A stretch of DNA of 64,000 nucleotides, from NCBI RefSeq assembly GCF_000971155.1, contig NZ_BBLX01000003.1, forward strand, positions 124,001 to 188,000, in the 5' to 3' direction. The notes below the pieces were generated by a model. It did no database searches. It saw nothing but the letters and a program-made list of their open reading frames with translations, and had not been told where the DNA came from. Positions 53,196-63,510 of the stretch are shown piece after piece. Position 1 is the stretch's first letter. Every line of letters begins with the position of its first letter. The stretch comes from Demequina maris. GTDB taxonomy: Bacteria; Actinomycetota; Actinomycetes; Actinomycetales; Demequinaceae. Position numbers and translations under genes: made by a program.

Positions 53196-54528
<1,333 letters not shown>

Positions 54529-54578
54529 GGGGGCGCGCCTCGCCCCGCTCGCTCGCGACGCGTGCCAGGATCGGTGGC

Positions 54579-55193
54579 ATGTCCTGGTACGTGCCGGCGC
54601 GCATCGAGACCGAGCGGCTGATCCTGCGCCGCTATCGGACGGACGACGCCGCGGCCGTGTCGCGCGTCGTCGCCGCCAACCGGTCGCGCGTGGTGCGGTT
54701 CCTGTCGTGGCCCGAGGCGCTGCCGTCGACGGGCGAGGTGCGCGCCGTGCTGGTCGCACCGAGCATCGCGCTCCACGAGCGCGGCCAGGAGTTCCCCATG
54801 GGGATCTTCGACAAGGCGACCGGGGACTTCATCGGCGGCGCCGGGCTGCACACCGACCGCGGCGCGGACGCGCTCGAGATCGGCTACTGGATCGCCGCCG
54901 ACCGCGAGGGCGAGGGCCTCATCACGGAGGCGGCGCTCGCGCTCACCCGGGTCGCCCTCGAGGTGGCCGGCGCCGAGCGGGTCGAGATCTGGTGCGACCC
55001 CACCAACCGGAGGGCGACCGCGGTGGCGCGCCGCTCCGGGTACGCGAGCCAGGGCATGCGGATCGACGACGACGGCGAGGAGCTGGAGGTGTGGGCCGCC
55101 AACGTCGAGACGCTCGCGGGCGAGCCGTACGCGTCGACGCCGCGTCCGCGCCTCGCCGATCCGGACGGCGACGAGATCCCCTGGCCCGTGTGA
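54579..55193 (+). CDS. GNAT acetyltransferase, RimJ/RimL type (module 1)
   Basis: A 204-residue acetyltransferase of the RimJ/RimL group. It has RIETERLILRRYRTDDAAAV at the N-terminus, DALEIGYWIAADREGEGLITEAALAL with the acetyl-CoA loop, and VEIWCDPTNRRATAVARRSGY. The C-terminal coda PRLADPDGDEIPWPV recurs in the next gene. The substrate is unknown. It is the first of three closely related modules in tandem. Confidence 0.9.
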   Translation: MSWYVPARIETERLILRRYRTDDAAAVSRVVAANRSRVVRFLSWPEALPSTGEVRAVLVAPSIALHERGQEFPMGIFDKATGDFIGGAGLHTDRGADALEIGYWIAADREGEGLITEAALALTRVALEVAGAERVEIWCDPTNRRATAVARRSGYASQGMRIDDDGEELEVWAANVETLAGEPYASTPRPRLADPDGDEIPWPV

Positions 55194-55253
55194 GGCGGAC
55201 GGGGTGCCGGTTGCCGGCCCGTGGCCCCGCGCCGAGATGCCAGGATTGACGCC

Positions 55254-56474
55254 ATGACCTGGCGCGTCCCTCCCCGCATCGAGACCGCGAGGCTCGTGAT
55301 CCGCCGCCTCGAGCCGGGCGACGTCCGCGCGATGCACGAGGCGATCCTCGCCAACGTCGCGCACCTGCTGCCGTTCATCCCGTGGGCGCCGTCGGAGCCG
55401 CAGACGCTCGAGCAGCGCGAGGCCAAGGTCGCCGAGTTCACCGCGGCCTTCGACGCGGGCGAGGACTTCGCGCTCGGGATGTTCGACCGCGCGACCGGCG
55501 CGTACGTGGGCGGCACCGGGTTCCACACGCGGGTCGGCCCCGACGCGCTCGAGATCGGCTACTGGATCCGTGCCGACCGCCAGGGCGAGGGCCTGGTGAC
55601 CGAGGCGGTGCTCGCGCTGACCGCGGTCGCGCTCCTGTACGCCGGCGCGACCCGCGTCGAGCTGTGGTGCGCCCCCGCGAACGTGCGCTCGAACGCCGTG
55701 GCGGCACGCTCCGGCTTCACGGCCGCCGGCTCGTCCACGCGCGGCAACGAGGACTTCAACGTGTGGGTCGCGGACCTCGCGACGCTCGCCCGTGAGCCCG
55801 CCGCATCGTCCCCGCTCCCCCGGCTCGCCGACGCGGCCGGCACGACCCTCGCCTGGCCGCTGTGGTCCGTGCCCGCGCGGGTCGAGACCGAGCGCCTCGT
55901 GATCCGCCGCTTCCGTCACGACGACGCGGACGAGGTGTCGAACGTGATCGCCGCGAACCGGGAGCACCTGGTCCGGTTCCTCGCGTGGGCGGAGGACGAG
56001 CCCAAGACCCGGGAGGAGCGCGCGGCCAAGATCGCGCTCAACATCGCCAACCACGAGGCGGGCGTCGAGTTCCTCATGGGGATGTTCGACCGCGACGGCG
56101 GCGCGTACCTCGGCAGCATCGGCCTGCACCCGCTCGACTCCCGGCCGGGCCTCGAGATCGGCTACTGGATCGCCGAGTCGCACCAGGGCCACGGGCTCGT
56201 CACGGAGGCCGTGGCGGCGCTCACCCGGGTGGCCCTCGCCTACGCGGGCGCCGAGACGGTCGAGATCTTCCACCGGCCGGGGAACGCGCGCTCCGCGGCG
56301 GTGCCGCGACGCCTCGGCTTCCGCGACCTCGGCCTCACGCGCGACACCGACGACGGCCAGGAGGCCGCACGCTGGGTCGCGGACGCCGCCACGCTGGAGG
56401 AGGCGCCGCTCTCCTCCGCGCCGATCCCCCGCCTGGCCGACGCCGCCGGGGACGAGGTGACGTGGCCCGCCTGA
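55254..56474 (+). CDS. Double GNAT acetyltransferase (modules 2 and 3 fused)
   Basis: A 406-residue protein containing two complete RimJ/RimL-type GNAT domains, residues 1-203 and 204-406. Each begins with W-x-VP-x-R(I/V)ET, has LEIGYWI(R/A)(A/E)...G(E/H)GLVTEAV and ends in PRLADAAG-x5-WP. Both retain the CoA-binding loop (RQGEGLVTEA; HQGHGLVTEA). The preceding gene ends with the same coda, so all three modules probably descend from one duplicated gene, with modules 2 and 3 fused by loss of a stop. Confidence 0.9.
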   Translation: MTWRVPPRIETARLVIRRLEPGDVRAMHEAILANVAHLLPFIPWAPSEPQTLEQREAKVAEFTAAFDAGEDFALGMFDRATGAYVGGTGFHTRVGPDALEIGYWIRADRQGEGLVTEAVLALTAVALLYAGATRVELWCAPANVRSNAVAARSGFTAAGSSTRGNEDFNVWVADLATLAREPAASSPLPRLADAAGTTLAWPLWSVPARVETERLVIRRFRHDDADEVSNVIAANREHLVRFLAWAEDEPKTREERAAKIALNIANHEAGVEFLMGMFDRDGGAYLGSIGLHPLDSRPGLEIGYWIAESHQGHGLVTEAVAALTRVALAYAGAETVEIFHRPGNARSAAVPRRLGFRDLGLTRDTDDGQEAARWVADAATLEEAPLSSAPIPRLADAAGDEVTWPA

Positions 56475-57154
56475 CGCTGGACGCGACGCGCCAGCAGGCG
56501 CTGTCCGTCTCCCTCGCCACGGGCGCGTACGGCCTGAGCTTCGGCGCGCTCTCGGTCGCGGCGGGCCTCGACGTGTGGCAGACGGCCGCGCTGTCGCTGC
56601 TCGTGTTCTCGGGCGGCTCGCAGTTCGCGTTCGTGGGAGTCATCGGCGCGGGCGGCGGCGCGGCGGCCGCGGTCGCCACGTCGACGTTCCTGGGGCTCCG
56701 CAACGGCTTCTACGGCGTGGGCCTGGCGCCCGTGCTGAGGCCGATGCGGGGCCTGAGGAAGGCATGGGGCGCGCAGGTGACGATCGACGAGTCGACGGCG
56801 GTCGCGCTCGCGCAGCCCGCCGAGGACCTCCCGGCGCGGCGCGCCGGGTTCTGGTGGACCGGCGTCGGCGTGCTCGTCGCGTGGAACGCGATCACGGTGC
56901 TGGGCGCGCTGCTCGGTTCCCGCATCGGCGACCCCGCCGACTGGGGCCTCGACGCCGCCGCCGCGGCAGCCTTCCTCGCGCTCGTGTGGCCGCGCCTCGC
57001 GCACCGCCGCGCGCAGGCCGTGGCCGCCGCATCGTCCGTCCTCGCGCTGGCGCTCACGCCGGTCGCGCCGCCGGGCGTGCCCGTGCTCGCGGCCGCCGTC
57101 GTGGCCGTGGTGGCCGGCTGGGGGCACCCGCGTCCCGAGGAGGTGCCCGAGTGA
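56462..57154 (+). CDS. AzlC-family branched-chain amino acid exporter subunit
   Basis: A 230-residue membrane protein of the AzlC family with TGAYGLSFGALSVAAGL at the N-terminus, then LSLLVFSGGSQFAFVGVI and FLGLRNGFYGVGLAPVL. AzlCD exports branched-chain amino acids or analogues. The start is GTG at 56462, inside the last 13 bases of the double-GNAT gene; this is uncertain because other starts are possible. Confidence 0.9.
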   Translation: MARLTLDATRQQALSVSLATGAYGLSFGALSVAAGLDVWQTAALSLLVFSGGSQFAFVGVIGAGGGAAAAVATSTFLGLRNGFYGVGLAPVLRPMRGLRKAWGAQVTIDESTAVALAQPAEDLPARRAGFWWTGVGVLVAWNAITVLGALLGSRIGDPADWGLDAAAAAAFLALVWPRLAHRRAQAVAAASSVLALALTPVAPPGVPVLAAAVVAVVAGWGHPRPEEVPE

Positions 57155-57474
57155 GCGCGTACTGGTGGATGTGGGTCGCGATCGTGGCGGCAGGGCTGCT
57201 GTCCTGGGCGACCAAGTACGCGGGCCACTCGGTTCCCGAGTCCCTGCTCGAGAACCCCCGCGTGCACCGCATCGCGGCCTTCGTCACGGTCGCGCTGCTG
57301 TCCGCGCTGGTCGCGGTGCAGACCTTCGCCGACGGTCGCTCGCTCGTGGTCGACGCCCGCGTCGCCGCGGTGGCGGTGGCCGCGGTCCTGCTGTGGCGCC
57401 GCGCGCCGTTCATCGTCGTCGTCGCGGTCGCGGCGGGCGTGGCGGCGGGCCTGCGCGCGCTCGGGTGGGGCTGA
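57151..57474 (+). CDS. AzlD-family transporter subunit
   Basis: A 107-residue four-segment membrane protein with WVAIVAAGLLSWATKYAGH near the N-terminus and LLWRRAPFIVVVAVAAGV at the end, as in AzlD. It couples with AzlC by a GTGA overlap and is needed for exporter function. Confidence 0.9.
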   Translation: MSAYWWMWVAIVAAGLLSWATKYAGHSVPESLLENPRVHRIAAFVTVALLSALVAVQTFADGRSLVVDARVAAVAVAAVLLWRRAPFIVVVAVAAGVAAGLRALGWG

Positions 57475-57494
57475 GCCGCACTAGCCTTGACGCC

Positions 57495-57977
57495 ATGATC
57501 CACGCCGACGTCTCCGCCCGCCCCGCCGTCCCCGGGGACGAGGACGCGATCGCCGCGATCCAGCTCGCCGCGTGGCGCGCATGGATGGGTGAGGCCGCGG
57601 ACGCGCTTCCCGCCGATCAGGTGCGCGCGCAGTGGGCCGCCGCGATCGTCGCGCCGCCGAGCCGCGACCACCGCGTCTTCGTCGCCTGCGACGGACCTCG
57701 CGTCGTGGGATTCGCCGCGATCACCCCCGGCGAGATCATGGCGCTCGAGATCGCGCCGGAGCACCGGCGCGCGGGACACGGCTCGCGCCTGCTGTCCGCA
57801 TGCATCGACACGCTGCGCCTCCAGGGCCGCGACGACGTGCGTGCGTGGACCCTCGAGGGGGACGATGCGCGCCGCGCGTTCCTCACGTCCGCGGGCCTCG
57901 CGGAGGGCGGGCTGCGGCGCACGCTCGAGGGCCCCGACGGGAATCTCGTCGAGCTCATGTACCGCGCGGCGCTCTAG
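57495..57977 (+). CDS. GNAT-family acetyltransferase
   Basis: A 160-residue GNAT protein. It has VPGDEDAIAAIQLAAW, then VVGFAAITPGEIMALEIAPEHRRAGHGSRLLSACIDTLR with the acetyl-CoA loop (RRAGHGS). Unlike the RimJ/RimL modules upstream, it has the N-acetyltransferase core only. The ATG follows 20 bases after azlD. The substrate is unknown. Confidence 0.87.
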   Translation: MIHADVSARPAVPGDEDAIAAIQLAAWRAWMGEAADALPADQVRAQWAAAIVAPPSRDHRVFVACDGPRVVGFAAITPGEIMALEIAPEHRRAGHGSRLLSACIDTLRLQGRDDVRAWTLEGDDARRAFLTSAGLAEGGLRRTLEGPDGNLVELMYRAAL

Positions 57978-58124
57978 CGCTCGACGAGGCCGGGCACACG
58001 CGCTGATCCACACAGATTCTGCAACTGGGAGCGTTCGACCCGTCGTTCGTGACAGGTGTTGCAGCTGTTCGCGTTCACAACCGCGCGCGTGTGTGGAGAG
58101 GCGCGACGAGCGAGCCGCCCGAGG

Positions 58125-58583
58125 TCAGCGCTGCGCGCGGAACAGCTGCGCCGCGTGGCGCAGCGCCCTGCGGGCCTCGGCCTTCTCCTCGACGGCCTCG
58201 TAGGCGAACGCGAGGTGGAACCAGGCCGCCCAGCTCTCCGGCTCGAGCTCGACGCCGGTGCGGGCGACCTCGTAGACGTCCTGCTTGGCCTGGTCGGTGA
58301 GGCGGCCGGCGGTGGTGCGCTCGCCGTCGTGGAGCGGCAGGCGACCCTCGGCCTCGAGCCGAGAGGCCATGCGCTGCACGGTGATGCCCGTGCGCCACTC
58401 GTTGACGAGGAACCACACGGCGATGAGCGGCAGCACGAGCACGAAGGCGCCGAGCAGCTTCGCGACCGCGCCCGGCGAGCGCAGCAGCATGAGCGCGATG
58501 TTCGCGACGAAGCCCATGAGCAGCGCGAGCAGCGCAGTGGTCGCGACCGCGGCGAGGAACGCCGGGCGCCGCATCACGCTCAC
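58125..58583 (-). CDS. Two-pass membrane protein with helical cytoplasmic tail
   Basis: A 152-residue protein not assigned to a named family. Two hydrophobic segments (about 10-33 and 41-60) precede a helical, TPR-like tail (GVELEPESWAAWFHLAFAYEAVEEKAEARRALRHAA). A similar gene often follows dapB in actinobacteria. Its GTG overlaps the dapB stop (GTGA). The function is unknown. Confidence 0.8.
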   Translation of the reverse strand: MSVMRRPAFLAAVATTALLALLMGFVANIALMLLRSPGAVAKLLGAFVLVLPLIAVWFLVNEWRTGITVQRMASRLEAEGRLPLHDGERTTAGRLTDQAKQDVYEVARTGVELEPESWAAWFHLAFAYEAVEEKAEARRALRHAAQLFRAQR

Positions 58584-59323
58584 AGCGCCATGTACCGGTC
58601 GAGGCCCACGGCCAGGCCGGGACGGCCGACCACCTCGCGCACGCCCAGCAGCACGCCGGGCATGAAGCTCACGCGGTCGAAGCTGTCGGTGCGGATCGTG
58701 AGCTGCTCGCCGGGGTTGCCCAGCAGCACCTCCTCGTGCGCGACGAGGCCGCGCAGGCGGACCGCGTGGACGTGGACGCCGTCGATCACGGCGCCGCGCG
58801 CGCCGTCCGGGTCGTGCGTGGTCGCGTCGGGCGAGGGGCCGATGCCGGCGGCGGCGCGGGCCGCGGCGATCCCCTGCGCGGTGTGGGTCGCGGTGCCCGA
58901 CGGCGCGTCGACCTTGTCCGGGTGGTGGAGCTCGACGATCTCGACGGACTCGAAGTAGCGCGCCGCCGCGGCGGAGAAGCGCATCGCGAGCACGGCGCCG
59001 AGCGCGAAGTTCGGGGCGATGAGCGCGCCGAGCTCGGGACGCTCGCGCAGGTGCTCCTCGACGCGCAGCAGCGCCTCCTCGGTCCAGCCGGTGGTGCCGA
59101 CGACGGCGTGGATCCCGAGGTCGATGAGGGCGTGGACGTTCGCCTCGGTGGCGCTCGGCACGGTGAAGTCGACCGCCACCTGGGCGCCCGCGCGGGCCGC
59201 CTCGGCGATGTCGTCGCCGTGGTCGAGCGCCGCGACCAGCTCGAGGTCGGGGGCACCGTTGACGGCGTCCACGACGTGGGAACCCATGCGCCCGGAGGCG
59301 CCCAGCACGGCGACGGAGATCAT
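58580..59323 (-). CDS. dapB: 4-hydroxy-tetrahydrodipicolinate reductase
   Basis: A 247-residue NAD(P)H-dependent reductase in the DAP pathway. The nucleotide loop is VAVLGASGRMGSHVV at the start, then VDFTVPSAT, VVGTTGW, APNFALGAVL, the catalytic His-Lys region ELHHPDKVDAPSGTA, and the tetramer-region motif VHVHAVRLRGLVAHEEVLLG. The ATG follows GGAGATC-type sequence. It shares the pathway with dapA and dapF also in this window. Confidence 0.97.
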   Translation of the reverse strand: MISVAVLGASGRMGSHVVDAVNGAPDLELVAALDHGDDIAEAARAGAQVAVDFTVPSATEANVHALIDLGIHAVVGTTGWTEEALLRVEEHLRERPELGALIAPNFALGAVLAMRFSAAAARYFESVEIVELHHPDKVDAPSGTATHTAQGIAAARAAAGIGPSPDATTHDPDGARGAVIDGVHVHAVRLRGLVAHEEVLLGNPGEQLTIRTDSFDRVSFMPGVLLGVREVVGRPGLAVGLDRYMAL

Positions 59324-59369
59324 GCGTCGAGCGTACCGGGCGCCTCGCGGGCGACGATGCGGGCCTCCC

Positions 59370-61328
59370 CTATCCGGAGAACCCGGGCGGAGCCATGCCC
59401 GCGCCCTGCTGCCCGCCGCCGGGCATCTGCCCCATCTGCGGCACATCGGTGGACTCGTCCTCGCTGCTGAGCCCGGACAGCAGTCCGCCGGAGCCGTCGC
59501 TCGCGTCCTCGTCGTCAGCACTGAGGTCCGCCGTGAGGTCCGCGAGGATGACGGCGTCGCCCGCCTCGAGTCCGGACGTGATCTCGGTGTAGACGGCGCC
59601 GATGGCGCCGGTCTCGACCGCGACGGCGGTCGCGGTCCCGTCCTCGCCGGCCACCTGCACCGTGGCGTCGCCGGCCGCGTCGGAGACGGCCGAGGTGGGC
59701 ACGACGAGCACGCCGGTGGCGCCCGCGACCGTGATCCGCATCCGCGTCGCGGCGCCGATCCTGATCGAGAAGCCCGGATCCGGGACGGCGATCGTGACCG
59801 CGTACGACTGCGCGAAGTCGTTGCCGGAGTTGACGTTGCTCACGCTCGACACCGTGCCGTCGACCACGTCGCCGCTGCTGGTCAGCGTGAGCTCGGCCTC
59901 CTGGCCGACCGCGAGCAGCTGCGCCTCGGTGAGGCTCACCGCGAGCTCGACGAGGTACGAGTTGTCGGCGACCAGCGTGATCGCGGCGGTCGTGTCGCCC
60001 GCGGTGACGGAGTCGTCCTCCGCCATGCCGACCGACACGATCGTGCCCGCGACCGGGGCGCGGAGCGTCGCGTGCTCGACCTGCTGCTGGGCCACCTTGA
60101 GCGCCGCACGGGCCGCCGTGATCTCCGCCTTGTCCGCGAGGATGTCCGCGGCGCTGGGCACCGTGTCCTCCTGCGCGGTGCCGCCGGACAGCGAGTCCTG
60201 CGACTGGGACGTCGAGTCGTCGGTCGACGTGCCGCCCAGGGTGCCCGTCGTGTCGGAGAGCCCCGCGGACTGGTCCATGCCGCCGAGGTCGTCGCCGCCG
60301 GTCTGGTCGATGCCGCCGCTCGCATCGCCCGGCTCGGCGGAGCCGCCGCCCTGGGCGCCGGTCGAGCCGTCCGAACCGCCGGTCGACCCGTCGCCGGTAC
60401 CGGCGTCCGCGCCGCCCGAGCCCTCGGCCGCGAGCGCCTCCTGCAGCGCGGCCACCGCCGCGTCCACGTCGCTCGCGAGGTCCATGAGCGTCGCCTGCGC
60501 CTCGATCGACGTCTGGGAGGCCTCGAGCGCCGCCGCGGTCGCCTCCTGGCAGGCCGCGAGCGCCGCGGCGGCTTCGTCCGCGACGTCGCCGGTCGCGCCG
60601 GCGCCGTCCGTCGCGTCGTCCGCGGACTCGTCCGTCGCATCGTCCCCGGCCGCGCCCGCCGCCGTGAAGGCGGCGCAGGTCTCCTGCGCGTCGGCCGCCG
60701 ACTGCTGGGCCGCCTCGAGGAGCGCCTGCGCGACGTCGTACTGGTCCAGCAGCGCCTCCTGCGCCGCGAGCAGCGCCGCCCGCGCCTCCTCGACGGCGTC
60801 GCTCCCCGTGGCGTCGGCGGCCTGGACGATGCGCGTGTCCGTGGGCGTGTAGACCGCCGCGACCACCGTCGCCGTCGTGGCGGCCGCGTCCGAGTCCGAC
60901 GAGTACGCGGCCGACGACGCGGTGGTGCTGCTCGATGTCCCCGAGCTCTGCGCCTCGAGGTCGTCGGCGAGCGCCTCCTTCGCGTCCGCGAGCGCCTCCT
61001 CGGCCTCCGCCACCGCGTCCTCGAGGTCGTCCGTGTCGAGGCGCGCGATCACGTCGCCCGCCTCGACGGCGTCGCCCACGCCGACCTTCACCCTCGCGAC
61101 CGTGCCGTCCACCTGGAACGCCAGGTCCTCCTGGCTGGCCGACGCGATCGCGCCGGTCGCCGTCAGGGTCTGGGTCACGTCGCCGGTCTCGACGACTGCG
61201 GTGCGGTACGTCGCGGACGCGGACGATGCGCCGGTCAGGACCACGCCCGCGGCCACCGCGCCGATCGCGACGGGTGCCGCGACGAGGAGCCAGCGGCGGC
61301 GCCCGCCGAGGGAGATCCCGCGCTTCAT
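59370..61328 (-). CDS. MacA/HlyD-type membrane fusion protein
   Basis: A 652-residue periplasmic-adaptor-type protein. One membrane segment (about 12-33) leads to a split lipoyl/barrel-sandwich domain: VARVKVGVGDAVEAGDVIARLD near 75-96 and ATLRAPVAGTIVSVGMAEDDSV near 420-445. The intervening ~320 residues are an Ala/Ser/Glu-rich coiled-coil hairpin with long low-complexity Gly/Ser/Asp stretches, unusually long for the family. A beta-barrel (TLTSSGDVVDGTVSSV) and a membrane-proximal domain follow, then a Met/Gln/Gly-rich tail. It is the adaptor for the ABC permease/ATPase pair. Confidence 0.9.
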   Translation of the reverse strand: MKRGISLGGRRRWLLVAAPVAIGAVAAGVVLTGASSASATYRTAVVETGDVTQTLTATGAIASASQEDLAFQVDGTVARVKVGVGDAVEAGDVIARLDTDDLEDAVAEAEEALADAKEALADDLEAQSSGTSSSTTASSAAYSSDSDAAATTATVVAAVYTPTDTRIVQAADATGSDAVEEARAALLAAQEALLDQYDVAQALLEAAQQSAADAQETCAAFTAAGAAGDDATDESADDATDGAGATGDVADEAAAALAACQEATAAALEASQTSIEAQATLMDLASDVDAAVAALQEALAAEGSGGADAGTGDGSTGGSDGSTGAQGGGSAEPGDASGGIDQTGGDDLGGMDQSAGLSDTTGTLGGTSTDDSTSQSQDSLSGGTAQEDTVPSAADILADKAEITAARAALKVAQQQVEHATLRAPVAGTIVSVGMAEDDSVTAGDTTAAITLVADNSYLVELAVSLTEAQLLAVGQEAELTLTSSGDVVDGTVSSVSNVNSGNDFAQSYAVTIAVPDPGFSIRIGAATRMRITVAGATGVLVVPTSAVSDAAGDATVQVAGEDGTATAVAVETGAIGAVYTEITSGLEAGDAVILADLTADLSADDEDASDGSGGLLSGLSSEDESTDVPQMGQMPGGGQQGAGMAPPGFSG

Positions 61329-62248
61329 CACTCGCCGCTCTCGAGCGCCGGCTCCGACGTGCCGGTCGCCGTGTCGCCGGGCGCACCGCCGCGCTCGCCG
61401 GGCATCCCGCCCTGGCCGCCGAAGCCCATCGCGGACACGCAGCCGTCCTCGCCGCCGTCGAACACGTAGATCGAGGTCGCGGAGTAGCCGCCCGCGTCGT
61501 CCGCCTCGCCGTTCGCGGTGAGGCACATGCCGACGGCGACCGCGTCGGCGTCGGCGTCCTCGGTGCCGGTGACGGCGGCGTCGTCGGCGACGGCCACGAC
61601 CGTCTCCTCGCCGTCGGAGTCCTCGACGGTCAGCTCGCCGTCGGACACGGCGGTGACCGTGCCGGCCACGCGGGACGAGTCGTCGAAGCCGCCGGCGGGC
61701 ATGTCGCCGTCCGGCCCGCCCGACGGCATGTCGGAGGGCACCTCGCCCAGCTGCGCGCCGTCCGTGGGCATGTCGCTCGGCATGTCGGTCGGCATGTCGC
61801 CGCCCTCCGGCCGCTCGCCGCCCATCCGGCCGCCCATGCCGCCGAAGCCGGTCGAGCACGTGCCGTCCTCGTCGGCGTCGGTGACGCTGATCTCTGTCGC
61901 GGCGCCGTCGTCGCCGAGCGTGGCGACCACGCAGGCGCCCTCGGCGATGTCCGCGAGCGCCAGCTCGACCTGCTGCGTGAACGTGGTGTCCTCCGTCCAG
62001 CTCACCGCGGTCTGCGTCGACCCGTCCTGCACCTGGGCGAGGCCGTCGGACACGTAGGCGATCTCGCCAGTGAGCCCCGACGGCTCGCGCTCCATACCGT
62101 CCATCCCCTCGACGGTGCCGAGGACGGCGTCGGACGATGCGGCGGGTGCCGCGTCCTCCCCGGACGTCGCGGCCTCGCCGGACGAGCAACCGGCGAGCAG
62201 CCCGGCGCACAGGGTGGCCGCGACGATCGACAGGCGGGTCTTGTTCAT
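61328..62248 (-). CDS. DUF5666-type lipoprotein, methionine-rich
   Basis: A 306-residue lipoprotein. The signal peptide ends in LLAGC with Cys21. Two OB-like DUF5666 repeats (about 70-140 and 205-275; compare GLTGEIAYVSDGLAQVQ with RVAGTVTAVSDGELTVE) flank a Met/Asp/Pro-rich spacer with DMPTDMPSDMPTD. The ATG follows AGGAATCCACC. It overlaps the adaptor start by 1 base. The function is unknown; the Met-rich spacer might bind soft metals or be a flexible linker. Confidence 0.8.
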   Translation of the reverse strand: MNKTRLSIVAATLCAGLLAGCSSGEAATSGEDAAPAASSDAVLGTVEGMDGMEREPSGLTGEIAYVSDGLAQVQDGSTQTAVSWTEDTTFTQQVELALADIAEGACVVATLGDDGAATEISVTDADEDGTCSTGFGGMGGRMGGERPEGGDMPTDMPSDMPTDGAQLGEVPSDMPSGGPDGDMPAGGFDDSSRVAGTVTAVSDGELTVEDSDGEETVVAVADDAAVTGTEDADADAVAVGMCLTANGEADDAGGYSATSIYVFDGGEDGCVSAMGFGGQGGMPGERGGAPGDTATGTSEPALESGE

Positions 62249-62277
62249 GGTGGATTCCTGTTCTTTGAGCTTCACGT

Positions 62278-63510
62278 TCACTGGTCGCGGAGGGCGTCGA
62301 TGGGCGCCAGACGGGCGGCACGGGCCGCGGGGTAGACGCCGAACACCGCGCCGATCCCGACCGCGACCACGACCGAGACGACGAGCGCGAGGCCGGACAC
62401 GACGATGGTCGAGCCGAGGACCGACGGCAGCGCCAGGGCCAGCCCGACGCCGATGATCACGCCGACGGCGCCGCCGCTGAGGCCGAGGATCATCGCCTCG
62501 ATGAGGAACTGGTTGCGGATGTTGGCGGGCGCGGCGCCGAGCGCCTTGCGCAGGCCGATCTCGCGGGTCCGCTCGGTCACCGACACGAGCATGATGTTCA
62601 TGACGCCGATGCCGCCCACGAGCAGCGCGAGCGCCGCGATGCCGGTGAGCAGCACGGTGAGCTTCTCGTAGACCGAGGTCGCCGCGTCGAGGAGCGAGTC
62701 CTGCACCTCGACGGTGAAGTCCGCGTCGTCCGCGGACGCCAGGCCGTGGAGGTTGAGCAGCAGCGACGTGGTCTCCTGCGACGCCGCGCTGAGCGAGTCG
62801 GACGAGGCCGCCTTCACGTAGATGGTGTCGACGGACTCGCTGTTGCCCGAGTCGTCGAGCTGCTCGACCATCGTCGTCATCGGCACCACGGCGAGGTCGT
62901 CGAGCGAGGTCTCCCCCGACGATCCCGCCTCGGCGAGCACGCCGACGACCTCGAGCGCCTCGCCGTCGATGGTGACCTCCTGGCCCACCACGCTCGTCGT
63001 GCCGAACAGCTCCTGCGCCGTCTCGGCGCCCAGGACGATGACGCTCGCCCCCGCCTCCGCATCGTCCGCGGTGAAGAAGCTGCCGTACAGCAGGTCGCGC
63101 GAGCGCACCTCGGTCCAGCTCGTCGTGGTGCCCGTGACGTCGGTGGTCCAGTTGCTCTCGCCGTACTCGAGCGACAGGCTCGCCGTCTTCTCCGGCGCCA
63201 CGTCGCCGGCGTCCGGCACCGCGACCTCGGAGGCGAGCGCCTCGGCATCGGTGAGCGTGAGCGTCTCGCCGCTGCCGAAGCCGCCGCGCATGCCGCTCTC
63301 GTCGGTCGACGATCCGGGCGACACGATGAGCAGGTCGGAGCCGAGCGCCGCGATCTGCTCGCTGACGTCCTTCTGCGTGCCGAGCCCGAGGCCCACGGTG
63401 AGCACGACGGACGCGATGCCGACGACGATGCCGAGCATGGTGAGCGCGGAGCGCATCTTGTGCGAGCGGATCGCCCGCCAGGAGCTGGCGAGCAGGTCGG
63501 CGGGCCTCAC
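62278..63510 (-). CDS. MacB-type ABC transporter permease
   Basis: A 410-residue protein with the MacB/FtsX-like topology: one N-terminal transmembrane segment (about 22-43) in MRSALTMLGIVVGIASVVLTVG, a large extracytoplasmic MacB_PCD domain (about 50-280), and three C-terminal segments including VGGIGVMNIMLVSVTERTREIGLRKALGA. The start is GTG overlapping the ATPase stop. It works with the ATPase and the adaptor as a mechanotransmission-type exporter; the substrate is unknown. Confidence 0.92.
   Translation of the reverse strand: MRPADLLASSWRAIRSHKMRSALTMLGIVVGIASVVLTVGLGLGTQKDVSEQIAALGSDLLIVSPGSSTDESGMRGGFGSGETLTLTDAEALASEVAVPDAGDVAPEKTASLSLEYGESNWTTDVTGTTTSWTEVRSRDLLYGSFFTADDAEAGASVIVLGAETAQELFGTTSVVGQEVTIDGEALEVVGVLAEAGSSGETSLDDLAVVPMTTMVEQLDDSGNSESVDTIYVKAASSDSLSAASQETTSLLLNLHGLASADDADFTVEVQDSLLDAATSVYEKLTVLLTGIAALALLVGGIGVMNIMLVSVTERTREIGLRKALGAAPANIRNQFLIEAMILGLSGGAVGVIIGVGLALALPSVLGSTIVVSGLALVVSVVVAVGIGAVFGVYPAARAARLAPIDALRDQ

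Noticed and set aside
57978-58124. Possible promoter or small RNA in the AT-richer gap after the GNAT gene
   Set aside because: The gap lies between converging genes, and no consistent hairpin or promoter elements were found.
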